A stretch of 64,000 nucleotides of DNA, taken from positions 15,171,350 through 15,235,349 of the forward strand of contig OX393568.1 of NCBI GenBank assembly GCA_947652115.1, written 5' to 3'. The position numbers were made by a program, and so were the translations under genes. Source of the DNA: Blastomussa wellsi (Eukaryota > Cnidaria > Anthozoa > Scleractinia > Plerogyridae). The notes under the pieces are model-generated. The model was not told the DNA's origin. It saw only the letters and a list, made by a program, of their open reading frames with translations, and ran no database searches. Positions within the stretch are counted from its first letter, which is position 1. Every line of letters starts with the position of its first letter. Below are positions 44,942 to 56,343 of this stretch, in pieces.

Positions 44942-45129
44942 TTACTTTATGCATGTGCATCCTTACATGTACATCCTTACATGCACATCCCTTGTTAGTA
45001 GTTAGATTGACTGTAATTGGGTGGTTTATGTTCACATTTTCTTTGGTTTAAATGATGAACGGCCCCTTAAGCTAAAGCGCGCTAAGCAAAATCAATCCAT
45101 AACTTACATTACTTAATATTTGTAAGTAC

Positions 45130-46764
45130 CTGATCAAGAACTTTTCGTTGCTCTGCGAAGTAGTGTGTCAAAGCAATGGCCCGCTTTAATGTTTCCGCAC
45201 TCACAACGGAAGGTGGTGACGATGCTGGACGACCATCTAACTTATTGAGAAGCTGCCCGTAGAACACGTGCATGACCGCCGCTAGCCTCAACACGTGTCT
45301 GTCGTCTTTTGAGACGTCTTCTGTTGTTCCGTCATTCTCCTCCCACTGCTTATTAAGCTTGTGGGTAATCTTGTCTAAAAATTGTTCAAACGCCTCATTT
45401 CCTGTTGCATCCAACGTCAATGACATTACATCGTTTTCGTCGTGACAGAAGGAATAGATATTTTCGTAGACAGATCTAGAGAAGACAAATAAATGACGGA
45501 AACAAGTCACAATCAGTGCAAGCAAGAAACCGAAGACAGTCAAAACTGGGGCAATAAAGTATTCCCTAGTCTCGTCATTAATTTGTTAACTATATGGAAG
45601 TACTCTCCAGAATGACCCATATGTGAAACCAATTGCAAGGCCGTGACTAAAATAGGCCAGAGGTTTTTGATTTTTTTTTTAATTGCAAGCGGTTGAGACT
45701 TCACATTATTTTTCTTTCACGTCTTCGAAAGCAATAGTATTTGAAAATGTCTTAATTTATGGAAAATTTAATGGATCAGAAACAATAGCTATTCGCTTCT
45801 GCCTTTATAACGAACAAGAAAGAAAGATAAAGTAAAACATGTAATAAATCAGGCGACTTACCTCATGTCCTTGACAGCTAATTGATTTAAGCGGCCTATG
45901 AAAGTCTTGATTTCAGCAGCTGTGAGGCGCTGTGGTTTAGGCTGATAAATAAGCATCCTATCCACGGCCCCATCTCTTCTTTCCTTTAATGGGGCGTAGA
46001 TAGGGAAGAAGCGTTCCGGCTGACTGTAGCCCACAATAGACACACCGGGATTCTGGATGACCTTTACAATGCAGAAGAAAACAAAGTAAATTTAGATATC
46101 AACTATGCATATCCATATCATCGATTGGTCATATCAGTGTCCTACATTTCCATGGAAAAACGTCTGGAAATAGGAAACGTCCACCCTCCAGGGAAAACTA
46201 TTTCACTTAAGTGAGTGAGAAAGCCGTGGAAAATTTGAATAATTGGAACGAAACACTACAATATTACACCCTTAAAAATACCTGCTTTCAAAAATATAAC
46301 CGCTGACCAGTGTCCTCACCATAATTTAGCCAAAAATAGACAGAAGCAACAAAATGCATCCATCTACTTAGTGTGATAGAACATGCCATAAATCGTCAAA
46401 CAACTACTTTTATAGGGGCAGGCACAAACGCATACGCAGTGCTAATTAGTTGTTTTGTGGGGACTCTACACTTTAAAATATCTTTGGTCAGTGCTCATGG
46501 CGCAACTTACAATCCACTTTTATGTTCGTTGCTCCCATCAGACAGGCTACAGTGGGGAAAATGCTGCCGAGAAGAATATTCCTAGATGTATTGTTGGCGC
46601 TGGCGTAGACGTTAAGCCATTCCGACACCCTTGGAGGGGCGATCTCGTTCCAAGGTATGGGCATTTCGGTGGCTGTTTTTCTAACGGAAACCGCCAAAGG
46701 TGTAATATTGGAAACTTGTTTTCTTTTTGACGAGGGATACGCGTTTGCTATGGCTGGAAGGAGA
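45130..46764 (-). pseudogene. DUF3987-type protein, partial
   Basis: Exon blocks 46764(approx.)-46511, 46061-45862 and 45475-45130 have good splice signals, and the last two join in phase. The first has NTSRNILLGSIFPTVACLMG. The second has GVSIVGYSQPERFFPIYAPL and DRMLIYQPKPQRLTAAEIK. The third has VYENIYSFCHDENDV..., HVLRLAAVMHVFYGQLLNKL and RAIALTHYFAEQRKVLDQVL. This pattern fits DUF3987, a primase/helicase-like family of phages and mobile elements also multi-copy in cnidarians. The Walker A exon expected between the first two blocks was not found and their phases do not match, so the gene is incomplete. It ends at a donor site (45130) with no 3' exon before the Gypsy fragment. Confidence 0.5.
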
Positions 46765-46849
46765 AATTTATATAGCCGTTTCTTATGTGTCAATCTAACT
46801 AGTTTCCTATTATGCCTCAAGGAAGTTGCAACAAATGTCATCAATGGTT

Positions 46850-47700
46850 TTCAAGAATTAAAATGTTTCAGCGGAAAAATTTCAGTCAAGGAAAAATTCG
46901 CCTTATCTGTGATGTTATCACCCAGGTACCAGAGGCCGTAAACTGGAAACCGCCAAAATGCTGAATAGACTAGTAATGAGAATGTAAGGTTTAATAGCGT
47001 CTGCTTTTGCTTTGTAATATCAAAAAAGACAATTCAGAAATGAAAAATGGTAAATCAGCTAAACCTGCTAAACCGCTAAATCTTCTGTGCGGTGAAAAAC
47101 AGTGCGACTCTGTTTAGTGAAGTGACTTTTATGGCTTGCAGATGACAACGCATTTACAATTGCTTTTAATACGTTCTTTCTCTTTTTCTTTCTTTACGAA
47201 ATGGAGGGAAATGCATTCCAGTGCACTAACATGCAGAGAAGGTGGTTAAATAAGACACCCGCTGTTTTCATCCGTCAAAGACAAGTCTGAATGGAAGAAC
47301 TTGAAAGGTTTCAACTGATGTAGACAGTTTAGAGCAGCTGTTTAGAGGTCGGAGAAAATAAGTTGACATTCTCAGTAAAAATGAAATGTCTCCTTTGTTC
47401 AGAATTTACCTTTATAAATTAAGATACTGTACATTTATCTTATAGCTAGAATAGGCCATCACCAAACAGTGTCCCCTATAAATGTCATCCATAATTCTCC
47501 TGCGATGAGGTCACTACTTAGATTAAATAGTGTGACAAGTAACCTTGCAATTTTGTTGACGGATAGCACTGAAATCACTTTTTATCGTTAGCACAAGTCA
47601 TTTAAGAGAGATTTGGGGTTTCGCTTAAGGCAATTGTCCTATCTTCAGAGTTGCAGTGTTTTGTAATGTTTACAATAGATTTTTTAAAGTATTTATTGAA
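46850..47700. other. Non-coding stretch
   Basis: No recognised coding sequence, repeat end or RNA gene was found. Confidence 0.4.
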
Positions 47701-47704
47701 GCAA

Positions 47705-47872
47705 GGGTCCGAATTTCGGACCCCTAGACTTAAAGTGAATTGTTTTTAAAAATGCATTTTCTGCGGATTTAGTTGAACCAAGGATACGAATTTCGGACCC
47801 CTGGAATTAAAGTGAATTATTTTTAAAAACGCATTTTCTGTGGATTTAGTCCGAATTTCGGACCCCTTGATT
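47705..47872. repeat. Tandem repeat with palindromic ggtccgaatttcggacc core
   Basis: The block gaatttcggacccct... aaagtgaattattttttaaa-like ...gcattttctg-ggatttag occurs twice in full (from about 47711 and 47790), and the palindromic head returns a third time at about 47850. Unit length is about 80 bp. The 17-bp core ggtccgaatttcggacc at the first copy is a perfect palindrome around a central T. Confidence 0.75.
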
Positions 47873-48033
47873 TAGACAAATAAGACTTAAGATTACTTAA
47901 ATGGGTAATTTATGAGGACAATAAAAATCACTCCGCTGAAAAGAAGTTTTCTTGATGTGTTTACTTTTTACTCCGTCAGAATCGACAACAACTTAATCTT
48001 AAAAATTCATCTCCGCACAAATAGCATAACAAT

Positions 48034-49029
48034 AGGTGCGGTTACACGCACCACAGGAAATGGCTTTTCCCATGGTAAATTTTCCCACGGTACATCACAC
48101 TTGGGATTTAGTTTCCCGTGGTTCCAGCGGTTACACGCAATAAGCGATTTCCCAACAATCGCTTTGTATCTTTCGAATAGTGCTCGCCACTTCTCCTTTA
48201 TTTGAGTTAAACTTCTGGAGTTTCCAATGCCAGTCGCTTTGCAATGTTAAAGTGTCAAAAATCTTTTCCCACACAGATTTTTTTCCCTTACTACTCTTGG
48301 AGTTGTTCAGATTTTCATGGTGGTCTTTGTATGCAGAGATAAGGATCTTGACTTCGGTCGCTTCCCACCGTTTGTTTACATTCTCTGAGCCAGAACCCGA
48401 TGGACTTTCAGAGCGAGGAGGAGTTTCATCTTGACTCGTAGATACATTTATAGGGTGAAACTGCTGATAACCAGGATAGATTACTAAGCCAGACGGTCCA
48501 GGTTGATGTTCGTTGGATTCTCGTGTCTGGTATCGCCGGTTAAAGAGAAATCCATTGTACAAATCGTCATCCATATTCGAATTTCTAACAAGAATAAAAA
48601 TATTTGGGGTTTTAGCCGCTGTTTGAAGAGCCGATCTAGTAAACGGGTAGAGAAGTAAATTGAAAAACACAACATACTCACAGCATTGCCTGAAATTCCG
48701 CCATATTCACAGTCTGAAAGCCACACTTATTCATTCCGGCGCGAACTAGTTTGCCATTTGGCGCGAATGAAATCTGCGTAGAAACTTTGCGGTTACGTGT
48801 TGCTGTCAAACGGAACTTCCTGATTGGCTCTTTAACCTCGGGCATCAAAACACCCTTCCAACTTACCACGTTAAATGTCATGGGCGCTTTGTGTGATCTT
48901 TTTGACGTATCCATGGATATTTAACACGGGAAATTTACCTTGGAAATCGTCGGTCACACTGCTAAATGTAGTTTCACGTGGTAAAAGGGCGTTTTCCCAC
49001 GTTAAAAAGTGCCCCGTGTAACCGCACCT
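48034..49029 (-). mobile_element. Harbinger-like element reduced to its Myb-like gene
   Basis: aggtgcggttacacg at 48034 is mirrored by cgtgtaaccgcacct ending at 49029. The trinucleotide aat flanks both ends (48031-48033 and 49030-49032). Inside the TIRs, further short palindromic segments recur (ttttcccatggtaaattttc; gggaaatttacc). A 3-bp duplication plus a Myb/SANT-like gene points to PIF/Harbinger. There is no room for, and no trace of, the DDE nuclease, so the element depends on a partner in trans. Confidence 0.82.
48131..48704 (-). CDS. Myb/SANT-like DNA-binding protein of the Harbinger-like element
   Basis: A 23-nt first exon (48704-48682, MAEFQAM) is spliced in phase to 48584-48131, giving about 159 residues. 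After a Ser/Pro-rich linker comes the trihelix: KRWEATEVKILISAYKDHHE, then KGKKSVWEKIFDTLTLQSDW. This is the fold used by PIF/Harbinger partner proteins to bind transposon ends and bring in the nuclease. The ORF ends on a TAA that lies inside the terminal inverted repeat (gcgtgtaacc), so the repeat supplies the stop codon. The original protein may have been longer. Confidence 0.7.
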
Positions 49030-49182
49030 AATGACGCTTTCTTTGTAAATTTGAAATTTTGGAAAAACTGAAAATAGTCTGGAAAGCGTTATTTGCATTT
49101 TTACTGCAAAATCGGTGGGAGGAAGGGGGCTAAAAAAGGCTTCTCTTCCTCCGTTGTTACCCATCCTGTTTTCGCACTCATT

Positions 49183-49853
49183 CTACTGATCCTGTGTTCC
49201 TACTGATCCTGTGTTCCTACTGATCCTACGTTCCTACTGATCCTGTGTTCCCACTGATCCTACGTTCCTACTGATCCTACGTTTCTACTGATCCTGTGTT
49301 CCTACTGATCCTGTGTTCCAACTGATCCTACGTTCCTACTGATCCTGTGTTCCTACTGATCCTGTGTTCCTACTGATCCTACGTTCCTACTGATCCTGTG
49401 TTCCTACTGATCCTGTTTCTACTGATCCTACGTTCCTACTGATCCTGTGTTCCAATTGATCCTGTGTTCCTATTGATCCTATGTTCCTACTGATCCTGTG
49501 TTCCTACTGATCCTGTGTTCCAACTGATCCTGTGTTCCTCTTGATCCTGTGTTCCTACTGATCCTGTGTTCCCACTGATCCTGTGTTCCTCTTGATCCTA
49601 TGTTCCTACTGATCCTACGTTCCTACTGATCCTGTGTTCCTACTGATCCTACGTTCCTACTGATCCTGTGTTCCTACTGATCCTACGTTCCTACTGATCC
49701 TGTGTTCCAACTGATCCTGTGTTCCTCTTGATCCTATGTTCCTACTGATCCTGTGTTCCTACTGATCCTGTGTTCCTATTGATCCTGTGTTCCTACTGAT
49801 CCTACGTTCCTACTGATCCTACATTCCTACTGATCCTGTGTTCCTATTGATCC
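49183..49853. repeat. 17-bp minisatellite, about 40 units
   Basis: The unit is ctactgatcctgtgttc, repeated head to tail with only one unit of aberrant length (ctactgatcctgttt, about 49401). Most variation is at two places: gtgtt/acgtt (rarely atgtt or acatt) and ctact/caact/ctctt/ctatt at the start. A caact unit followed by a ctctt unit occurs at least twice about 11 units apart, a hint of higher-order duplication. No ORF spans it. Confidence 0.97.
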
Positions 49854-49859
49854 TTTCGT

Positions 49860-51600
49860 CTTTCGGTGGCCTTTCTTCTTAATGACGTCAGTCAGGTTGT
49901 CGTACACCAGCCATGAGCTGAATAGATGACAGGAAGACATTAATGCATAGAATGCTGTGTTTCTCATACTTGAATGTTTGTATTTCTTTTCTACACTGAC
50001 TGTAAATAAATCTCTATATTTAGAAACTGAAAACAACTACTTGCATACTCAACTTCAAAACACCAAATAAGAAATAAAATCACCGCATCCTCGCTCGGGC
50101 TGTAACTAATTGGCATAGCATCTAAATCCTTTGAATTGGTCTTATTTAAACGGTAGACTGGCCAAGTCCACAGTTCTTCCAAAAAATTACTCAATAACCA
50201 TCAGGAGACGAGGGAATCAGAACAAGATCTTTTACAAGTTGACCCTGAATGGAGATCAAGTTCAGATCCGCCCCTGTCTTTCGATCTTGGGTACGCCTCT
50301 TCTAACTCTGGGAGCACTTCAGTGGAATCTGCACTTTTTCTGAATGTGACCTTCTTTTCTCCCAATCCTGCTTGTCACGATACTTCCCTCTCATCTTTGT
50401 TTTCTGGACAAATCTGATGTGTCTTGTAAAAGCAGTAAGACTTGAGGGTCCACGTTTCGTGTTTCCAAAACCACTGACCTGTGGCTGGGTTCAGGGTTCT
50501 CTTAGCACTCTTTCCAGAATTCCAGCCTCCACTTCAACCACATGCCCATTGATCTTGGGATCGGGGTTGGAGTCCACCAAAAATGTGATGAAAATTCGCA
50601 GTCGCTCAAGTTTGCCATTTTTCTGAAGAACTGGAAGGTTGACCTGCACTTCCACATTACAAGGCACCGGAAACGCTTGAATCAGCACAACGAGCTCCAG
50701 TCTGATCAGAAACAGCAGAACTACTGTCATTACTTAGTCAGGGTTTGACTGCCCTGCTTAAAAGATTTGCTGCGCAAGATACACTATCGCGAGCAGATTC
50801 TCGAGCATCACCTCCTGTGCTGTCGCCCATTTTGACTCAACTTCGAATGGAAAACTACGCATGTTAGCAGGCATTCGCCAGAAGATTTTCCCGCTAACAT
50901 TGTCCAATCAGATACATCGCAAGCTCCAAATACCAAACGCCAGCAACGGTGTGGAAAATGGCAATTTGAACACTTTGAAGCTTACATCAAAGTTTTTTCA
51001 CTATGATATGCGGAGGAATACAAGAGAACCTGTTGGTAACGCGTTAAATATTTTAATCTTTGGATTCAACTGCCACAATAGCTTCTTCGCTCCGATTGAA
51101 ACTTGTTTGCTTCGTTTGAGAGAGATGTGATGCTTTGGGGACATTGACGGCAGTGTGAGAGTTTGGAAAAGTCCCACCAGAAGTGAGTATTATAATCTTA
51201 GTTTGTTTTTTAAGTCAAAACGTCACCTTTGTTGAGCGAGTTGTAAAATTTATTTGAACACAAACGCTGTCATGAAATGTACTGTATGGCTTCGCAAAAC
51301 TTAAAGCTCAAAAAATGCTTACTCCATGAACGCACTGTATGTTGGCTACATGTATTTATACAACTGTTCAGTACTTTTATTTACAGAGGCTGCTAATCTT
51401 TATACTCGAAAAAGTTCGTTATCTAAATGAAACACATGTTTCTGTTCCCAAGTTATATGGGATGCTGTTAATCGTCTTAAACCATGAAAGCAATTCGAAC
51501 GCTGCATCGCTTGGGGCCATTGCCACAAATGCTCCACTTGTCCCATGGTAGTGACTGTCAAACACAGTTATTCTATTCTGTGTGGGTATAAAGGCCACTG
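49860..51600. other. Region without a recognised gene
   Basis: Short open stretches exist on both strands (for example 50036-49827 minus, MRNTAFYALMSSCHLFSS; 50730-50491 minus, KLERLRIFITFLVDSNPD), but none was linked to a family or to convincing neighbouring exons. These could be scattered exons or decayed mobile DNA. Confidence 0.35.
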
Positions 51601-51649
51601 TTCTGTCATTTATAGTGAAGATGCAAGCTGTCTTGATAGGGCAGTTGTG

Positions 51650-52615
51650 GGTTTAAGTAGTATGGTAGGCTAGCACATGGAGTCTTCTCTCTTATGATAC
51701 TGGCTGGCAACTCTGCAGAGACGTCAATGCTTTCAAGAGCTTTTGCCTTCTCCATTTTAGTTGCTGCTTCCTGCACACTATACAGCTTCCCACTGTTTCC
51801 TGCTGCTCTGTCATAAAATTGGTTGCCAAGCATGATAACTGTGAGAACTCTGTAAATCCAGGTGTTGCTTAGTGGCCTGCTGCTGTCGAGAGGTTCAGGT
51901 GAGCTGAAGTATAGCTTACTGTATGTAAGGGCAATAAATGTGCATGCATTACTGCCTAGTCGGCCAAGTAAAGTTGATTGCGAATATTCAGGTGGGAAGT
52001 GCCAGCTTGTAATTCTGTTGGACTTGGTAGGACTTCTAGATAGTTGCTGAACAATGGAGCTGGTTTGAACCACTGAGGACTGAGACTGAGTCTGTGCATA
52101 TGAGGCTTGAGCATTAGGATGTTGTGGTTGATCAATCTCTCCAATAGCTGAGATGCTGCTATTTACTTTCTGCTCCCAGAGTCCAGATGTGTAGTACTAC
52201 TCTGCAGTTGTATTTCTTGTTTCACTGTTCACCACAGTTGCTGTGCCATCTTCAGTTACAGAGTCACTTGATTCACCATCTGATTCTGTACTTCCATTTT
52301 TCAACAGTCCTTCATTAAACTGAGAGATTTAATCAATTGTTCCAAAGGTTCTTTGCATATACTGCAGCAGCCATCACTTGATAGACAGGACACATGGAGC
52401 GTGTGGTAACAGGCAAGGCAAACAAAGTCACCACCATAATTATTGTTGCTGCAGTCAGGTAGGTCAAAACAAACTTGTAGATCTTTTCCCAGGGTTTTAC
52501 TGAGGTTGTACGACAGAGGAAGACACTTTGTTTCCGCTTTGATACCGTATGATGGGAAATTGAACTTTGGCCAGCTTTTAGGTTTACCATTATTGTGACA
52601 ATCACTTGGAATCTG
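51650..52615 (-). pseudogene. RING-like plus conserved cnidarian multi-copy protein, degenerate
   Basis: The 5' part (about 52615-52330) reads SWPKFNFPSYGIKAETKCLP and then a Cys/His cluster, FVCLACYHTLHVSCLSSDGC, CSICKEPLEQLIKSL, like a shortened RING/zinc-binding module. After a frame change and one TAG (about 52200) it continues with SSISAIGEIDQPQHPNAQAS and then ITSWHFPPEYSQSTLLGRLG, SNACTFIALTYSKLYFSSPE, TWIYRVLTVIMLGNQFYDRA and DVSAELPASIIREKTPCASL, ending at a stop near 51606-51650. I recall this last block as a family repeated in cnidarian genomes, but I know no function for it. The two breaks make this copy a pseudogene. Confidence 0.45.
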
Positions 52616-52888
52616 GAATACACAAGAGTAAATTCCCCTATTAGGATAGTATTTGTGAAATCATGTTTTGATTACTTCAATACAGTGGTAATTGGATCTC
52701 TTTTTATGAAGTTCTAGACTTGCTTTGAACAATAATTGTTATTTTTTTTTATCAAATTACCAAGTTTATTTTCACCATTTTGTCACATTTTTGTGAGAAT
52801 GTTTTAAACTTTTGTTCCCAAAAGCCACAATTTATTTAGTAATACTTACCACATGAGCTGTCTTGGTATTTTTGGCTATTTTTGATTG

Positions 52889-53528
52889 GCTATGCTGAGC
52901 ATCCCAGAGCTGGTGGAACTGTTGACCTCGAAACCTTTTTCAGTATTGCCCACCGCTACCTTGGAATGCTGTTCTCTCTCAAGCAGTTCAAAGAGAAATG
53001 GCCAAAGCTAGTCAGGTGCATTTAAACATCTTGTTTTGTTAAACTTCATTTGAATCATGTTGCAAATTGAAGTATTGCATATTGTTAAATGTGTGTAGTG
53101 TAAACATGAAGATGGTTAAAATATCATTTGAATTGGAATTCAGATCAAACCAGGGAAACATTAATATTGTCCATATAATAAGATTATCACACAGTGCACG
53201 AGCATTTGCTTCTATTCAGTATCACTATACAAAATTCAAATTTGATAGATTTCAGTTTAAGGCACTTAAATTTTACATGGCACCAAAATCAACAAAAATT
53301 TAACATTACTGAGCCCCTTTAGAAAATGTTTGATACAAGATCATATTGACACAAATAATTTTACATTCAATAGAACTTATAAATGTATTTGTTATGTTTT
53401 CTTTCAGAGAATTTTGCAAGAGAATGGACCACAGTCTCCCATTCTACTTTTTAACACTAAATGAGAGATTTAGAGGGGAAGAGGAGTATCCATCCTTTGA
53501 CGAATGCCCTGACATACACTGTAGATGA
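52889..53528 (+). CDS. Two-exon hypothetical protein (5' partial)
   Basis: 52889(approx.)-53015 reads AGGTVDLETFFSIAHRYLGM then LFSLKQFKEKWPKLV and ends at AG|GTGCAT. The acceptor tttctttcag at about 53408 opens 53409-53528, EFCKRMDHSLPFYFLTLNER then FRGEEEYPSFDECPDIHC, and a TGA follows. The codon split by the intron reads AG|A (Arg), so the frame is kept. I do not recognise the family. Upstream exons were not found. It may be part of the same degenerate locus as the RING-like sequence on the other strand. Confidence 0.35.
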
Positions 53529-54240
53529 TGATGTAGAACCATCCCATCACCCCCTTCGCCTCCACTATTTGAGAATTAATCAGAGAGAAGATGGGTCCAA
53601 TTTGATTCCTGGGAGAGCTTTTCTAGCTACCCGGCACAGGGGCTCAATTAGGCAACATCTACACAGACCTGTTTTAGGACCCCCACCAGTATCCCATCAT
53701 ATCCAGCTAAATCTGTAGATTTAAATCAGAAGATCAAAGAACATTAATGGGCTGCTATCAAGAAATAGTTGTTTGCTGCAAAGTTTTGACTATTTTTAGT
53801 TGACTTGAGTACAGCCTTCAGTGAAATGGTGTGCTGCTGTTTTTTAAGATTTTTGGATTGTAATAAGACAGGTCCTGCGAGCAGTTGGTGATAGGCTTCC
53901 ATCAATTACAATTACAACATCGTAACATCATAATGGAAAAAAACATCCATGGAAGTGTATGGAAAAAATATTGAGGCAAGGAAAAAAATGCCTTTTGTTC
54001 TCTGACACAGTGAAGAATAATAACTATTGTGTTTTTATCGTATGGTTTTAGTGGAATAACACGTTTTGAACAAATAAAATAGTGGTTACAGAGGATGAGC
54101 TTACCAGTAGGATGCAAATTATGAAACCACTTTATTTAAGGTAGAGTAATAATGCATGAGCCTAGAGTGTAATTAACCTGAAAGTAAATCTGACATATTT
54201 CATTTTGTGTGGCATCTGAAGTTCAGAAATTTCCTGCTTG
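53529..54240. other. Non-coding stretch
   Basis: AT-rich. No supported coding sequence, repeat boundary or RNA gene was recognised. Confidence 0.35.
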
Positions 54241-54264
54241 TACCCTAGTAAAAATAGTCCCAGA

Positions 54265-54800
54265 CTTCCGGTGGAATTCCGTCCGGGTAGGATTCCAGGC
54301 GGAGTCCAGTGGAATTCCAGGGTAGTAAAACCAGGAATCCGGAGTCCATCGGAATGCCAGGTCTGGACTTCTAGAGTCCAGTGGAATTCCAGATAAGTTC
54401 AACCTGGAATCCCAGAGTCCAGTCTGGAGTTCTGGAGTCCGGTGGAATTCCCGGTTAGTTGAACCTGGAATCCTGGAGTCCAGCGGAATGTTATGTCCAA
54501 AGTTCTGGAGTCCGGTGGAATTCCCGGAACCCTGGAGTCCAGCAGAATGTCATGTCCAGAGTTCTGGAGTTCGGTGGAATTCCAGGTTAGTTGAAGCTGG
54601 AATTCCGGGGTCCAGCAGAATGCCAGGTCTGGAGTTCTAGAGTCAGTTGTAATTCCGAGTAAGTGGAAACCAGGATACTTGAGTCAAATATAATTTTAGG
54701 CCCAGAGTTCTGGAGTCCATTGGAATTTCAGGTAAGTGGAACCTGGAATTTCAGAGTCCACTGTAATGCAAGCTCTGAAGTTCAAGAGTTGAGTCAGAAA
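54265..54800. repeat. Tandem repeat, unit about 73 bp, rich in ggaattcc
   Basis: About seven units of the type gttctggagtccggtggaat-tcc...gttagttgaacctggaatcc-ctggagtccagcggaatg-...gtcc. Each unit has two oppositely oriented half-motifs (gagtcc...ggaattcc and ctggaatcc...gagtcc). Units in the middle are most alike; the last two (54640-54790) are strongly diverged, and one middle unit has an 11-bp deletion. Confidence 0.85.
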
Positions 54801-54999
54801 CCAAGAACTCTTTAGTTGGCAGTGAAATGGCAGTTCAGATGGTGGAATGACAGTCAAATAAAAGCATTGTCTGTAAGTTAACTGGAAATTAAATTATCTT
54901 TATTTAATTATTTCAATTATTTTCACTTTTATTGTAAAGTTAGAAAACCAATAATGAAAAGTAATAAGAGACAATAGGAGATTTGCTTGATGGCATCAT

Positions 55000-55143
55000 T
55001 TGACCACAACTACCAGAATCCTTCACTTTTTGCATTTTTTATCATTTTAATTAGTGCATTTTTTATTTAAAGCCCGCTGTGGAATCAAAATTTAAATAAT
55101 AAAATAAAAACGAAATGAATTCTGGTAGTTGTGGTGAAATGAC
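55000..55143. repeat. Fold-back repeat
   Basis: atttgaccacaactaccaga at about 55008 is mirrored by tctggtagttgtggtgaaat ending near 55140, with an AT-rich loop of about 90 bp. It resembles a small MITE; a target duplication was not identified. Confidence 0.7.
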
Positions 55144-55269
55144 GACATTGTGCAAATGTTCTGTTATCTTAACAGTCATACACTAGCTTGAATTACAACT
55201 GGTACAATTGAAAGTAGACAGCCTTAATGTCAATCACAATCTTCTTGTCAAATTAATAAACTTATCACT

Positions 55270-55760
55270 ATGAATCTCTTTTTCATGAAAATTCCATGAA
55301 ATTGGTTCGAAAAACCCATGAAAGCAATTTTAATTTTTATTGGTTATTTATTCTTCTTACACTGGAAGAAAAATTTCATCCATTATAAATAAGTATTGCA
55401 AAGATTTAAATGTTAAAATCATTTTCTCTCTGTTTAAACTTAGCACTATGTTTGTCCTAGAGATTTTGTTCCTGATTATCTTAAATCGCGTGTTGTTTAT
55501 CAGTTTACATGTGCAAGCTGTGGAGCTCGTTATACCATGAAATTTGGTGAGGGTTGTTTACAATGGGCATGAAAAGTTTAAAAAGCACTCAAAATGGTTT
55601 TCATGGGCCATGAAATTCCAAGTATTTCAGAGTGACAGAATTCATGACCCACGAAAATTCAATGATAGCCTTGTATATATTTCATTGGCCATGAAAATTC
55701 TAATTGACCATGAAATTCCCATGAAAACAGTTCTTGATCATAACATGTATGATCAGCATC
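55270..55760. repeat. Dispersed catgaaattcc-type motif cluster
   Basis: catgaaa(a)ttcc and the related catgggccatgaaatt recur at least eight times (for example about 55284, 55295, 55531, 55603, 55679, 55706), mostly on the plus strand. Spacing is irregular, so it is not a simple tandem array. Clustered short words like this are typical of subterminal repeats of DNA transposons. The open frames here are repeat-driven. Confidence 0.45.
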
Positions 55761-56343
55761 CTTTCATAAAAGGGAAAAATCTAGGAAATGCCAAACTCAC
55801 TCTAGATCTAGATTAAAACTACAACAGCTTTCAGTGACTGAGAACTGTAATTATATTTAATCCAGAGAAAATTGCCTATGGAAACAACTGAATAAGAATT
55901 TTTTTTATTTTTTAACTGACGCTAGCTAGTGAGCAAGTGAGCAACACACAGGAATACGTCTTGTAGTTGTAAGCTTTTCAATGATTTTTCCGACGCGTTT
56001 CGTCTCTAGCGCATCTGTGTGCCTAATTACATCAAGGAATTTCAAGATTAAACAGGAAATCACGATCAGAAAGCTAAGGCCATTATTATCTAACACGAAC
56101 CTTCATTGTTTACTGAGAAAAAAAAGATCTTTGTTCTCAATATTTCAAAACAAAAACTCGGTCATTTTCAAACATTTCAAGAGGCAAAACGTTTGTTCAT
56201 GTATTGTTGTTGCTGGATTCTTGGTTTTCACCCACGTGACCTGTAAATGGACCACATGCGGCGTCCGCCATATTGGTGCCCCTGGCATGTAAACAAAGCT
56301 GACTCGAAGAGATGCGCGACTGGAGAAAGACCGAGATGTAACA

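Noticed and set aside
49183..49853. Minisatellite considered as a CRISPR-like array
   Set aside because: Units are contiguous 17-mers with no unique spacers, and the genome is eukaryotic.
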